A DNA stretch of 64,000 nucleotides from DASSQJ01 sp963726295 (GCA_963726295.1 CAVSBW010000001.1:310001-374000); one strand, 5' to 3'; counted from the stretch's first letter, positions 25,681 to 35,415 are shown. A program made the numbers and translations. The notes: a model not told the origin generated them from the letters alone.

Positions 25681-26657
25681 TCGTTCGCCCCTTCCTCGCC
25701 GGTGAGGGCGTCTCGTTCGGAGGGGGCGACTCCCTCGCCCAGGTTGCGGTTGGTGCCCTCGGTGAGCTGGAAGAACAGCGCCTCGAGGTCGGCCCGCTTC
25801 GGCGCCAGGCCGTAGACGGGCAGTCCGGCCCGCAGCGCGACGTCACCCACGAGCCGCAGGTCGGTGGTGTCGGCGACGAGCGTGTCCGGCTCGTCACCCG
25901 GGCTGCTCGTCACGTCGGCGACCCGCAGGGCCCCGGCGAGGGCGTCGCGGTCGGAGGTGCGCACCACCGCGCCGGGCGTGCCGTGCAGCTCGGCCATCGG
26001 CCCCGAGCGCACGAGCCGCCCGTTGGCGATGATGATGACGTCGTCGACCGTCTGCTCGACCTCCTGGAGCAGGTGGCTGGAGACGAGGATCGTCTTGCCC
26101 TCGCCGCTGAGGTGGCGCAGGAAGCCGCGCAGCCAGCGGATCCCCTCGGGGTCGAGGCCGTTGGCGGGTTCGTCGAGCACGAGCACGTGTGGGTCGCCGA
26201 GCAGGGCGGCGGCCAGGCCGAGCCGCTGCCGCATCCCCATGCTGTAGGCGCCGGCCCGCTTGCGCGCGGCCGCCGGGATGCCGGTGAGCTCGAGCAGCTC
26301 GTCGACCCGCGCGTGCGGGATGCTCGCGGCGTCGGCGAGCACCCGGAGGTGGTCGCGCCCGCTGCGGCCGGGGTGGAAGCTGGTGGCCTCGAGGGCGGCG
26401 CCCACGGTGCCGAGCGGGTCGGCGAGGTCGACGTAGCGCCTCCCCCCGATGGTGGCCGTGCCGGCCGACTGGCGCACCAGGCCGAGCAGCATGCGCAGGG
26501 TCGTAGTCTTGCCCGCCCCGTTGGGGCCGAGGAACCCGGTGATCCGGCCCGGCTCGACGGTGAAGCTGAGGTCGTCCACGGCGGTGAAGCCGCCGAAGCG
26601 CTTGGTCAGGCCGGTGATCTCGATGGGGGCGCCCTGCGGCGCCGTCGTCGTCGTCAT
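25677..26657 (-). CDS. ABC transporter ATP-binding protein
   Basis: A 326-residue ATPase with Walker A GPNGAGKTT, signature YSMGMRQRLGLA, Walker B VLVLDEPANGLD and H-loop VSSHLLQEVE, plus an extended C-terminus of about 100 residues typical of BcrA/DrrA-like exporters. The ATG at 26657 was chosen because the upstream frame is unconserved. It drives the permease encoded by the overlapping gene. A truncated relative of the same subfamily lies at 45987-46856. Confidence 0.9.
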   Translation of the reverse strand: MTTTTAPQGAPIEITGLTKRFGGFTAVDDLSFTVEPGRITGFLGPNGAGKTTTLRMLLGLVRQSAGTATIGGRRYVDLADPLGTVGAALEATSFHPGRSGRDHLRVLADAASIPHARVDELLELTGIPAAARKRAGAYSMGMRQRLGLAAALLGDPHVLVLDEPANGLDPEGIRWLRGFLRHLSGEGKTILVSSHLLQEVEQTVDDVIIIANGRLVRSGPMAELHGTPGAVVRTSDRDALAGALRVADVTSSPGDEPDTLVADTTDLRLVGDVALRAGLPVYGLAPKRADLEALFFQLTEGTNRNLGEGVAPSERDALTGEEGANE

Positions 26658-26797
26658 GCGGTCCCCAGTGGTGTCATGCCCCGATCCTGTCAGCCCGTCG
26701 CGGGGGAGGGCCAACCACCCCACGGGCCCGGGTCGGACCGGGGAGGCCCCGGGGCGGACCCGGGCCGGCGGCGGCCCGACCGTAGGATGACCGGACC

Positions 26798-28129
26798 ATG
26801 ACCGCGTGGCTGCTCCTCCTCGTCGGCGTCGTCCTCACGGTCGGCACGGCGCTCTTCGTCGCCGCCGAGTTCTCCCTCGTCGCGCTCGACCGGCCCACGG
26901 TCCAGAAGGCGGTCGACGCCGGGGAGCCCGGCGCCCGTTCCGTCCTCACCTCGCACCGCCAGCTGTCCACCCAGCTCTCGGCGTGCCAGGTGGGCATCAC
27001 CCTGACGACACTCGTGCTCGGGTTCATCGCGAGCCCGTCCGTCGGTGTCCTCCTCACCGGCCCCCTGACGGCGGCCGGCCTGTCCGAGGGGGCGGCGTCG
27101 TCGGTGGCATCGGTGCTGGCCATGCTGATCGCGACCATCTTCTCGATGATCGTCGGCGAGATGGTGCCGAAGACGCTGGCCGTGTCGCTGCCCCTACGCA
27201 CCGCCAAGGTGGCCGCCACTCCCGTGCGGTGGTTCGGGCTGGCGGCCAAGCCGCTCATCGTCGTGCTGAACGGGGTCGCCAACCGCACGCTCCTCGCCCT
27301 CGGCATCGAGCCGCAGGAGGAGCTCTCGGCGGCCCGCAGCCCGGCCGAGCTCGCGTCCCTCGTGCGGACGTCGGCCGAGGCGGGCACCCTCGACAAGGGC
27401 ACGGCCCGGCTGGTCACCGCCTCGCTCGGGTTCGCCGACCAGACCGCCGAGGACGTCATGACACCCCGCTCGCGGGCGACCCCCATCGAGCGGACGGCCA
27501 CCGCGGCGGACCTCGTGGCGCTCGCGCGTCGCACCGGCCACTCGCGGTTCCCGGTCACGGGGACCGACTGGGACGACGTCGACGGCATCGTCCACGTCAA
27601 GAAGGCGATCGCCGTGCCCTTCGAACGGCGCGCCGACGTTCCCGTGTCGGCGCTGATGTCGCCCGCCGTCTTCGTGCCCGAGACCCTGCGACTGGACCCC
27701 CTGCTGCTCCAGCTCCGGCAGGGCGGTATGCAGCTGGCGGTGGTCGTCGACGAGTACGGCGGCACCTCGGGTGTGGTCACCCTGGAGGACCTCGTGGAGG
27801 AGATCGTCGGCGAGGTCAGCGACGAGCACGACCGGGGTGAGACCACCGGCCGACAGGTGGGCGAGGGCCTGTGGACCGTACCGGGGCTCTGGCGTCCCGA
27901 CGAGGTGCGCTCCCGGGTCGGCGTCGACGTGCCCGACGGTCCGGCCTACGAGACGGTCGGCGGCTGGGTCATGGCTGTGCTCGGACGGGTACCCGTGGTC
28001 GGCGACGAGGTGACGGTCGACGGGTGGAGCGCCCGGGTCGTCGACATGGACGGGCACCGGGTCGACCGGGTGCGCCTCACCCGGATCGCGCCGCCGGACG
28101 ACGACGAGCACGTGGACGGGGAGGGCTGA
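26798..28129 (+). CDS. CNNM/CorC-type membrane protein with CBS domains (first of pair)
   Basis: A 443-residue protein with the CNNM/DUF21 membrane domain (FVAAEFSLVALDR in helix 1, SACQVGITLTTLVLGF, MIVGEMVPKTLAV). A paired CBS domain follows (DVMTPRSRATPIE..., VVDEYGGTSGVVTLEDLVEEIVG), and the C-terminus is a CorC/HlyC transporter-associated domain. Relatives function in magnesium/cobalt homeostasis. It is followed after two bases by a shorter paralogue. Confidence 0.9.
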   Translation: MTAWLLLLVGVVLTVGTALFVAAEFSLVALDRPTVQKAVDAGEPGARSVLTSHRQLSTQLSACQVGITLTTLVLGFIASPSVGVLLTGPLTAAGLSEGAASSVASVLAMLIATIFSMIVGEMVPKTLAVSLPLRTAKVAATPVRWFGLAAKPLIVVLNGVANRTLLALGIEPQEELSAARSPAELASLVRTSAEAGTLDKGTARLVTASLGFADQTAEDVMTPRSRATPIERTATAADLVALARRTGHSRFPVTGTDWDDVDGIVHVKKAIAVPFERRADVPVSALMSPAVFVPETLRLDPLLLQLRQGGMQLAVVVDEYGGTSGVVTLEDLVEEIVGEVSDEHDRGETTGRQVGEGLWTVPGLWRPDEVRSRVGVDVPDGPAYETVGGWVMAVLGRVPVVGDEVTVDGWSARVVDMDGHRVDRVRLTRIAPPDDDEHVDGEG

Positions 28130-28131
28130 CC

Positions 28132-29160
28132 GTGGGGACCATCCTCGTCACCGTGCTCCTGCTCGCGGCCAACGCCTTCTTCGTGGGCGCCGAGTTCGCT
28201 GCCATGTCGGCGCGCCGGAGCCAGCTCGAGCCGCTCGCCGACGGCGGCAGCAAGGGCGCCAAGGTGGCCCTCGACGCCCTCCAGCACACCGGCATCCTGC
28301 TGGCGACGTCGCAGCTGGGCATCACGGTCTGCTCGGTGCTCCTGGGCGCGGTCTCGGAGGCGGCGCTGCACCACGCCTTCGTGCCGGTCGTCGAGCACCT
28401 CGGTCTGTCGACGGTGGTCGCCGACGTCGTCGCCCTGGTCCTGGCCCTGGCCATCGTGGTTTTCCTCCACGTCGTGTACGGCGAGATGATCCCGAAGAAC
28501 ATCTCGATCGCGAAGCCGGAGCGGGCCGCGGTCGTGCTCGTCCCGTCGCTCGTCCTCGTCTCGCGGGTCGTGGCCCCGGTCATCCGGGCCATGGACTGGT
28601 TCGCCAAGGCGGTGGTGCGGTTGTTCGGGGTGGAGCCGAAGGACGAGGTGTCCTCGGCCTTCACCGCCGAGGAGGTGGCCCACATCCTCGAGGAGTCGCG
28701 CGAGGAAGGGCAGCTCGAGGAGCACCAGCACGAGCGGCTGGGCGCGGCCCTCGAGTTCAGCGACAAGGACGCCGGTGACGTCGGTGTCGCGCTCTCGGCC
28801 CTCGTCAACGTCACGGTCGACGCCACCCCGGACGACATCGAGCGGCTCGTGGCCAAGCACGGCTACTCGCGCTTCCCGGTGGTCGACGGCGCGGGGGAGC
28901 TCACCGGCTACCTGCACCTCAAGGACGTCCTCTACGCCGACGACGCCGAGCGCCGCGAGCCGGTGCCCGCCAAGCGGGTCCGGCGGCTGGCGACCGTGCG
29001 CCGCGGGGACGAGGTCGAGGCGGTGCTCGCGACGATGCAGTCCAGCGGCTCGCACCTGGCCCGCGTCGTGGGTGACGACGGTGCCGTGGTCGGTGTCGTC
29101 TTCCTGGAAGACGTCATCGAGGAGCTCGTCGGCGAGGTGTCCGACGCCTCGCAGCGCTGA
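28132..29160 (+). CDS. CNNM/CorC-type membrane protein with CBS domains (second of pair)
   Basis: A 342-residue paralogue starting at GTG 28132, two bases after the previous stop. It has the same CNNM membrane domain (NAFFVGAEFAAMSARR, YGEMIPKNISIAKPE) and CBS pair (HGYSRFPVVDGAGELTGYLH, VVFLEDVIEELVGEVSD), but it stops without the CorC C-terminal domain. Side-by-side long and short forms are common in actinobacteria; the products may work as a heteromer, which is inference. Confidence 0.9.
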   Translation: MGTILVTVLLLAANAFFVGAEFAAMSARRSQLEPLADGGSKGAKVALDALQHTGILLATSQLGITVCSVLLGAVSEAALHHAFVPVVEHLGLSTVVADVVALVLALAIVVFLHVVYGEMIPKNISIAKPERAAVVLVPSLVLVSRVVAPVIRAMDWFAKAVVRLFGVEPKDEVSSAFTAEEVAHILEESREEGQLEEHQHERLGAALEFSDKDAGDVGVALSALVNVTVDATPDDIERLVAKHGYSRFPVVDGAGELTGYLHLKDVLYADDAERREPVPAKRVRRLATVRRGDEVEAVLATMQSSGSHLARVVGDDGAVVGVVFLEDVIEELVGEVSDASQR

Positions 29161-29251
29161 CCGGTCGACGGGGCGTCGGCCCGGTCCATCCGCCTCGGAC
29201 GGGAACCGGGGTGGGACGCGCAGGTGGCCGGCGGCCGAGCCGCGGAGCGGG

Positions 29252-29935
29252 TCAGGCGGTCGGGAGGGACTGCGCGAGGACCCGCCCGAGCTCCGCGGGC
29301 CGGGTCGTCATCGGCCAGTGACCGGAGTCGATGTCGACGTAGGACACGTTCTCGGCGCGGGCCAGCTCGGGCAGGTCGCCGCCCCGGACCCACTCCCGGG
29401 CCTGCTCCGGCGAGTACTCCGGGCAGACGAGGACGACCGGCACCGTGTAGCGCGCGTCGTCGATGAGCCGGACCGTGGCTCGGCTGACGCCCTCCGGCAC
29501 CGGACGCGCCGCGCTGCCGAGGCGCTCCCGTGCGGCGGCGTCGAGGTCCGCGGCGTCCGGCCCCTCGAACGGCTCCCACCCCGGGAAGGGCATCAGCCCG
29601 TCAACGGGCGGGAAGAGGTCGGCGTACGCGGCGCCGTCCTCGGGCGGGAACCCGCCGACGAGCGCCACACAGCGGACCTGGCCGGGACGGCGGTCGGCCA
29701 CCAGCCACGCCAGCCCGGCCGCGGCTGAGTGTCCGACGACGAGCGGCCGGTCGGCGGCGTCGACGGCGGCGAGGACCGCCTCGAGCTGGTCGTCGAGGGT
29801 CGCCGTGGTGGAGCCGTCGTCGGCGCCGGGAAGGGCGACGGCGACCGCGTGGTGGCCGAGCCCCTCGAGCTCGGCGACGACGTCGTCCCACACGGTGGCG
29901 GGCAGCCAGAGCCCGGTGACGAGGATGATGTCCAT
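29252..29935 (-). CDS. Alpha/beta hydrolase
   Basis: A 227-residue hydrolase of the compact esterase type. It opens with ILVTGLWLPATVWDDV, the nucleophile elbow is VVGHSAAAGLAW, and the catalytic His lies in DIDSGHWPMTTRP. The acid is likely the Glu/Asp of VLVCPEYS. It is divergent from the WYL regulator gene (62-base gap); such regulators often control a neighbouring hydrolase or reductase. Confidence 0.82.
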   Translation of the reverse strand: MDIILVTGLWLPATVWDDVVAELEGLGHHAVAVALPGADDGSTTATLDDQLEAVLAAVDAADRPLVVGHSAAAGLAWLVADRRPGQVRCVALVGGFPPEDGAAYADLFPPVDGLMPFPGWEPFEGPDAADLDAAARERLGSAARPVPEGVSRATVRLIDDARYTVPVVLVCPEYSPEQAREWVRGGDLPELARAENVSYVDIDSGHWPMTTRPAELGRVLAQSLPTA

Positions 29936-29997
29936 GCCCGGGACGCTAGACGCGCTAGCGGACGGCCCGCGTCCGGGTTTCTCATAGGCTGGTCCGC

Positions 29998-30978
29998 ATG
30001 GACGCCGACGCCGGGCCCGTCGCCCGCGCCCTCCGTGCGCTCGAGATCGTGCAGTCGCACCCGGGGATCACCGCCCCGGAGCTCGGCGAGCGGCTCGGCG
30101 TCTCGGACCGCGCCGCACGCCGCTACGTGGCGACCCTGCGCGACGCCGGCATCCCGGTCGAGGCGGTGCGCGGGCGCTACGGCGGCTACCGGCTCGGCCG
30201 CGGGGTGAGGCTGCCGCCGCTGACCTTCACCTCGGAGGAGGTCCTGGGGCTCGTCATGGCGGTGCTCGAGGGGCCCTCGGCGCCGGGGCCCGACGACCCG
30301 TTGGGCACCGCCCTCGGCAAGATCCTCCGGGCCCTGCCGGAGGCGGTGGCCAGCGATGCCGCGGCGGTGCGGTCGAGGGTGGCCGCCGCGCCGGCGTGGG
30401 CGGACTCCCGGCCGCGCCCGGCCACCGCAAGCACCCTGGCCGCGGCGGCCGCGGAACGGCGGCGGGTGCGCATCACCTACCGCAGCGCCGCCGGTCGGGA
30501 CTGGGACACCGAGGTGGACCCCTGGGCGGTCGTGGTCCGGCGCGGCTACTGGTACCTGCTGTGCCACGCCCACCACGTCGATGCCGTGCGGACGCTGCGG
30601 CTGGACCGGGTGCGGCGGGTGGTCGAGGTGCCCGGCACGTTCGAGCCGCCCGCACGCCTCGACCCCACCGCGCTCCTGGAGGAGCACCTCGGCCAGGGGT
30701 GGGAGCACGCAACCCGCGTGGTGTTCGAGGCCCCGGTGGAGCGGGTGCGGCCCTGGGTCCTCCCGCCGATGGGGCGGGTCGAGGCCGTCGACGGCGGCGA
30801 GCGAACCCTGCTGGTCGGCAGCACCGGCAACCCGCAGATGTACGCAGGCGAGTGGTTGGCCCGGCTCCCCTTCGCCTTCCGCGTGGAGGGGGGACCCGAG
30901 CTGCGCGCGGCGGTTGCCGAGGTCGGCGCGAGGATGACCGCAGCGGTCGGTGGCGAGGAGGCCACGACGGGGGCGTGA
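29998..30978 (+). CDS. WYL-domain helix-turn-helix transcriptional regulator (YafY type)
   Basis: A 326-residue regulator. The N-terminal winged helix is of HTH_11 type (GITAPELGERLGVSDRAARRYVATLRDAG, given here in pieces: SDRAARRYV is the recognition helix). The middle holds a WYL domain (WAVVVRRGYWYLLCHAHH, where the usual W-Y-L is seen as WYL in YWYLLC), followed by a WCX-like C-terminus. WYL domains bind ligands or nucleic acid. It probably regulates its divergent neighbour and itself. Confidence 0.88.
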   Translation: MDADAGPVARALRALEIVQSHPGITAPELGERLGVSDRAARRYVATLRDAGIPVEAVRGRYGGYRLGRGVRLPPLTFTSEEVLGLVMAVLEGPSAPGPDDPLGTALGKILRALPEAVASDAAAVRSRVAAAPAWADSRPRPATASTLAAAAAERRRVRITYRSAAGRDWDTEVDPWAVVVRRGYWYLLCHAHHVDAVRTLRLDRVRRVVEVPGTFEPPARLDPTALLEEHLGQGWEHATRVVFEAPVERVRPWVLPPMGRVEAVDGGERTLLVGSTGNPQMYAGEWLARLPFAFRVEGGPELRAAVAEVGARMTAAVGGEEATTGA

Positions 30979-31057
30979 CCTTGCGGACACGTGCCCTGCC
31001 GTCGGTTCCGTCCGGGAGGAGCATCTGAGGCGGGGGTGAGCGCGAGGAGGCGGACCG

Positions 31058-31492
31058 ATGACGACGAGGGTGGAGCGGGCGGAACGCGCCGGCAGCAGGA
31101 CCTGGACGGAGTGGGCGCTGCTCGTCGTCCTCGTCCTCGTGGGGACGAACGCGGTCTACGGCGGCATCGGGCTGCTGGTCGACGGCATGGGCATGCCGGA
31201 CGACTGGCTGGACCGGTTGTCGGTGGACACGTGGACCTGGCCCGGGGTGGCGCTGCTGACGACAGTGGCCCTGCCGCAGCTGGGGGCCGCGTGGCTCGTC
31301 TGGCGCCACCACGACCGGGCGGCCGTGGTGAGCGTGGTCGTGGGCGCGGGCCTCGTGGTGTGGATCGGCGTGCAGCTGGCGCTGCTCCAGCGGTACTTCG
31401 TCCTGCAGCCGGTCATCGCCGCGCTCGGTCTCGTCGAGGTGGGCTTGGCGCTGGGCTGGCGACACGCGGCGGAGCGTGCCGGCACCCGGTGA
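31058..31492 (+). CDS. Hypothetical four-helix membrane protein
   Basis: A 144-residue protein with about four hydrophobic helices (WALLVVLVLVGTNAVYGG; VALLTTVALPQLGAAWLVW; AVVSVVVGAGLVVWIGVQLAL; VIAALGLVEVGLALGW) and a basic C-terminus. I recognise no named family with certainty. It is followed by the DoxX gene after 100 bases. Confidence 0.65.
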   Translation: MTTRVERAERAGSRTWTEWALLVVLVLVGTNAVYGGIGLLVDGMGMPDDWLDRLSVDTWTWPGVALLTTVALPQLGAAWLVWRHHDRAAVVSVVVGAGLVVWIGVQLALLQRYFVLQPVIAALGLVEVGLALGWRHAAERAGTR

Positions 31493-31592
31493 GGCGTGGT
31501 TGGTGCTCCGGCCCGGGGCCCCTGGCCCTACGGTGGGGTGACCGCGTCCCCGACCGCTCGACCGCCACCACCGTGGCGCAGGAGGTACCGCC

Positions 31593-32090
31593 GTGGATCT
31601 TGACCTCGGCCTGTTCGTCGTCCGTCTCGCCCTCGGCCCGATGCTGGTCCTGCACGGGTACAACAAGGTGTTCGGGTCCGGGGGCCTCGAGGGGACGACC
31701 CGCTGGTTCGAGGGGATCGGGCTACGGCCGGCGCGGGTGCACGCCCGGGTAGCCGCGGTCACCGAGATCGGAGCTGGGGTGGCGATGACGCTCGGGCTGT
31801 TCACCGGGCTCGTGTCGGCCGCCTTCGTCGGGCTGATGGTCGTGGCGGCGCGCACGGACCACCGGGGCAAGGGGTACTTCGTGTTCAAGGGCGGGTGGGA
31901 GTACGTGTTGCTGGTGGCCGTGGTGGCCGTGGGCCTGGCGGCCACGGGGCCGGGGAGCTGGTCGCTCGACCACGCAATCGGGCTGGACGTGTCCGGCGTC
32001 TGGTGGGCGCTGCTCGCCGCGGTCCTCGGGGTCGGGTCCGCCCTGGGGATGCTCGCCGTCTCGTACCGCCCCGAGCCCTCCGGCGGCTGA
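31593..32090 (+). CDS. DoxX family membrane protein
   Basis: A 165-residue four-helix protein of the DoxX family. The RLALGPMLVLHGYNKVFG start, RVAAVTEIGAGVAMTLGLFTG and the KGGWEYVLLVAVVAV helix are characteristic. Actinobacterial DoxX proteins have been linked to oxidative-stress membrane complexes, but no partner is adjacent here. The start codon is GTG, after an AGGAGG site. Confidence 0.85.
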   Translation: MDLDLGLFVVRLALGPMLVLHGYNKVFGSGGLEGTTRWFEGIGLRPARVHARVAAVTEIGAGVAMTLGLFTGLVSAAFVGLMVVAARTDHRGKGYFVFKGGWEYVLLVAVVAVGLAATGPGSWSLDHAIGLDVSGVWWALLAAVLGVGSALGMLAVSYRPEPSGG

Positions 32091-32136
32091 CCGCGACTCC
32101 CGGGCCGAGCCGGCCGCGGGTGCCACCGGGAGCGCC

Positions 32137-33336
32137 CTACGGGTCGCAGACCAGCCGGACGCCGTCGACGACCCGGTATGGCCCGGTGCCGACCAGCGCA
32201 CCGACGACCCGCCGCAGCCGGCTGACCTCGGCGCGCACGGTGACCCGGTGCTCGTCGTCGCCGAAGAGGGCCCGGCTGAGGTCGGCCGCACCGAGCCCGT
32301 CGGGACCGGCACCCGCCAGGAGCCGCAGGATGGCCGCATGGCGCGGGGTGAGCGAGGCGCGCCAGCTCGCGCCGTCCGCGGCGCCCCTCACCTCGAGCAC
32401 CTCGTCGCCGTCGACCGTGCGCAGCCGGGCCGTCAGGCCGACGGCCGCGCTGTCGGGCCGCACCAGCCATCCCTCGCCGAGCCGCTCGGGCAGGCAGAGA
32501 CCGAGCCCGGGCACGGTGAGCGGCCGGTCCTCGCGGGGGGCCGCGATCCGGTCGCGGACGAGAACGCCGCTGTAGTGCGCCACCCAGCCGTGGTCGTCGA
32601 CGAGCAGCAGTGGTCCGGAGGTGGTCGAGAGCACGTGCTCCGCCGAGCGGCGCAGTCGGCGCAGCGACTCCTCGTGGTGGCGCCACAGACGGGCCTCGGC
32701 GAGCTGCGTCGCGGTGCTCACGAGTGAGACGAGTGCGGGGTGCAGCGTGAGCGCGGGGCCGCTGACGTCGACCACGCCGAGCAGCGCCCCGGTACGGGGG
32801 TCGTGTACCGGGGATGCCGTGCAGTACCAGGGGTGCTGGCCCTCCTCGAAGTGCTCCGCCGAGAACAGCTGGACGGGCGACTGCTCTGCCAGGGCCGTGC
32901 CGATCGCGTTGGTGCCGACGTGGTCCTCGGTCCACGTCGCACCCTCGGTGAAGCCCAGGGCGTCGGCACGGCACAGCACCACGGCCGACCCCTCGCGCCA
33001 GAGGATGACCCCCTCGGCGTCGGTGACGACCACGATGAACCGGCTGGCGTCGGCCACGCTCGTGAGCACCGAGCGGATCTCGTCGACGACCAGCGCCAGC
33101 GGCGAGAGCCGTCGCCGGCGTTCCACCTCGGCGCGCGGTAGGGGGTCACGGGCGTTGGCGTGCGTGGGGTCGAGGCCGAACCCGAGCACCCGGTTCCACG
33201 AGCGGGAGACGAGGGGCCGCACGCGGTCGGGGGGCTCACCACCACCCATCACCGCGTCGTGGGCCCGGAGGAGCGTGCGAGCGTGCTGGCGCAGGTCGGT
33301 TCCCGGTACGACGGCGCCACCCGCGTTCGGCGTCAT
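32137..33336 (-). CDS. GAF-domain regulator with C-terminal winged helix
   Basis: A 399-residue regulator. The N-terminal part (RPLVSRSWNRVLGFGLDP, then a GAF domain with ATWTEDHVGTNAIGTALAE and HPWYCTASPVHDP) is the input module of AcoR-type activators. The AAA+ sigma-54 domain of those proteins is absent. The C-terminus carries instead a winged helix (LTPRHAAILRLLAG..., VTVRAEVSRLRRVVGA). The ATG at 33336 has a strong GAGGAG region upstream. It is divergent from the monooxygenase gene and probably controls it. Confidence 0.83.
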   Translation of the reverse strand: MTPNAGGAVVPGTDLRQHARTLLRAHDAVMGGGEPPDRVRPLVSRSWNRVLGFGLDPTHANARDPLPRAEVERRRRLSPLALVVDEIRSVLTSVADASRFIVVVTDAEGVILWREGSAVVLCRADALGFTEGATWTEDHVGTNAIGTALAEQSPVQLFSAEHFEEGQHPWYCTASPVHDPRTGALLGVVDVSGPALTLHPALVSLVSTATQLAEARLWRHHEESLRRLRRSAEHVLSTTSGPLLLVDDHGWVAHYSGVLVRDRIAAPREDRPLTVPGLGLCLPERLGEGWLVRPDSAAVGLTARLRTVDGDEVLEVRGAADGASWRASLTPRHAAILRLLAGAGPDGLGAADLSRALFGDDEHRVTVRAEVSRLRRVVGALVGTGPYRVVDGVRLVCDP

Positions 33337-33481
33337 CCTCGACTCCTCACCACCCACCCGGCGCGCGGGGAGGTGCGGTCAGGGTAGCCCCGGCGGAGGG
33401 CGGTGTCCCCTCGGGCGTCCCGCAGGACCGCCCTCCTCGCGGACCGGCCTGCTGCCCGTGAAGCAGGCGGGGCGGACCGGC

Positions 33482-33500
33482 GTGCAACCCGGTGCAACCC
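33482..33500. promoter_or_regulatory. Direct repeat of GTGCAACCC at one-turn spacing
   Basis: GTGCAACCC occurs at 33482-33490 and 33492-33500, a 10-bp period that puts both copies on the same DNA face. It lies between the divergent GAF regulator and the monooxygenase gene, about 80 bases before the latter. A further inverted repeat, GCGGGTC/GACCCGC, is at 33540-33559. These are candidate operators for the GAF regulator. Confidence 0.4.
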
Positions 33501-33582
33501 TTCCCGGTGCCCTGCGGGTGGGGTGTCCTGAGGCTCCGTGCGGGTCGACGGGGACCCGCCGGTCACGCAGAAGGAGCACGAC

Positions 33583-35415
33583 ATGACCGACACCCTCGAG
33601 CGACCGGGCACCGAGGCCGCCTCCGCCGCTGACCGCGCGGACGCGTGGCTGTCCGACCTCTCGGAGGCTATGGCCGCCCACGACGTCGACCGCGCTGTCG
33701 GGATGTTCGCCACCGCCAGCTACTGGCGCGACCTCGTCGCGTTCACGTGGAACCTCGTCACCGTGGAGGGTCGCGACGGTGTGCGCGACCTCCTCAACGA
33801 GACCCTGGAGCGCACCGACCCCACGGCCTTCGCGACGAGTGAGCCGGCCACGGAGGACGGCGGCGTGGTCACGGCGTGGTTCACCTTCGAGACCGGGACA
33901 GGTCGTGGCAGCGGCCTGCTCCGCCTCACGGAGGAGGACGGCGAGGACAGGGCCTGGACGTTCCTCACGACCCTCGACGAGCTCAAGGGCCACGAGGAGC
34001 CCCGGCGGACCCGCCGGCCGAAGGGCGCGGAGCACGGTGCCGGCAAGCACCGCACGACATGGAAGGAGCGACGTCAGGAGGAGGCCGAGTCGCTGGGCTC
34101 GACGACCCAGCCCTACGTCCTCGTCGTGGGTGGTGGTCAGGGCGGCATCGCCCTCGGAGCGCGCCTGCGGCAGCTCGGCGTGCCGAGCCTCGTCGTCGAC
34201 AAGCACCCACGGCCGGGGGACCAGTGGCGCAACCGCTACAAGTCGCTGTGCCTCCACGACCCGGTCTGGTACGACCACCTGCCCTACATCAAGTTCCCCG
34301 AGAACTGGCCCGTCTTCGCGCCCAAGGACAAGATCGGCGACTGGCTCGAGTCCTACGTCAAGGTCATGGAGGTCCCGTACTGGTCGAGCACGGAGGCCAA
34401 GTGCGCGACGTGGGACCACGAGGCGGGGGAGTGGACCGTCGAGGTCGAGAAGGAGGGCCGAGCCGTCATGCTGCGGCCGACCCACCTCGTGTTCGCCACC
34501 GGGATGTCCGGCAAGGCACGGATGCCGGAGATCGAGGGCATGGACATGTTCAGGGGCGATGTCCACCACTCCTCGAGGCACCCGGGGCCGGACGCCTACA
34601 GGGGGCGGAAGGCGGTGGTCATCGGGAGCAACAACAGCGCGTTCGACATCTGCGGGGCCCTGTGGGAGAACGACGTCGACGTCACGATGGTGCAGCGGTC
34701 GTCGACGCACATCGTGCGCAGCGACAGCCTCATGGAGTACGGCCTCGGCGACCTCTACTCCGAGCGCGCGCTCGATGCCGGGGTCACGACCGAGAAGGCC
34801 GACATGATCTTCGCGTCCCTGCCCTACCGCATCCTCCACGAGTTCCAGATCCCCGCGTACGAGAAGATGGCCGAGGTCGACAAGGACTTCTACGACCGGC
34901 TCGAGAAGGCCGGCTTCTGGCTTGACTGGGGTGCGGACGGCTCGGGGCTGTTCATGAAGTACCTGCGGCGTGGGTCCGGCTACTACATCGACGTGGGGGC
35001 GGCCGACCTCGTGGCCGATGGCAAGGTCGCCCTCGCGCACGGCCAGGTGGTCCGTCTCACCGAGGACGCCGTGGTGCTCGACGACGGCACCGAGCTGCCC
35101 GCCGACCTCGTCGTCTTCGCCACGGGGTACAACTCGATGAACGGCTGGGTGGCCGACCTCATCGACCAGGAGACGGCAGACCGCCTCGGCAAGTGCTGGG
35201 GCCTCGGCTCGGACACCCCCAAGGACCCCGGACCGTGGGAGGGGGAGCAGCGGAACATGTGGAAGCCGACCCGGGTGCCGAACCTGTGGATGCACGGCGG
35301 GAACCTCCACCAGTCCCGCCACTACTCCCAGTTCCTCGCGCTCCAGCTCAAGGCCCGCCACGAGGGCATCGACACCCCCGTCTACCGCCTCCAGGAGGTG
35401 CACCACACGTCCTGA
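33583..35415 (+). CDS. FAD-dependent monooxygenase with N-terminal NTF2-like domain
   Basis: A 610-residue flavoprotein. Residues about 1-150 resemble an NTF2/SnoaL-like fold (FATASYWRDLVAFTWNLVT). The rest is a flavin-containing monooxygenase: FAD motif VVGGGQGGIALG, the FMO-type FRGDVHHSSRH, NADPH motif VIGSNNSAFDICG and the late VVFATGYNSM. It should oxygenate a small nucleophilic or carbonyl substrate with NADPH and O2. An AAGGAG site precedes the ATG. Substrate unknown. Confidence 0.9.
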   Translation: MTDTLERPGTEAASAADRADAWLSDLSEAMAAHDVDRAVGMFATASYWRDLVAFTWNLVTVEGRDGVRDLLNETLERTDPTAFATSEPATEDGGVVTAWFTFETGTGRGSGLLRLTEEDGEDRAWTFLTTLDELKGHEEPRRTRRPKGAEHGAGKHRTTWKERRQEEAESLGSTTQPYVLVVGGGQGGIALGARLRQLGVPSLVVDKHPRPGDQWRNRYKSLCLHDPVWYDHLPYIKFPENWPVFAPKDKIGDWLESYVKVMEVPYWSSTEAKCATWDHEAGEWTVEVEKEGRAVMLRPTHLVFATGMSGKARMPEIEGMDMFRGDVHHSSRHPGPDAYRGRKAVVIGSNNSAFDICGALWENDVDVTMVQRSSTHIVRSDSLMEYGLGDLYSERALDAGVTTEKADMIFASLPYRILHEFQIPAYEKMAEVDKDFYDRLEKAGFWLDWGADGSGLFMKYLRRGSGYYIDVGAADLVADGKVALAHGQVVRLTEDAVVLDDGTELPADLVVFATGYNSMNGWVADLIDQETADRLGKCWGLGSDTPKDPGPWEGEQRNMWKPTRVPNLWMHGGNLHQSRHYSQFLALQLKARHEGIDTPVYRLQEVHHTS

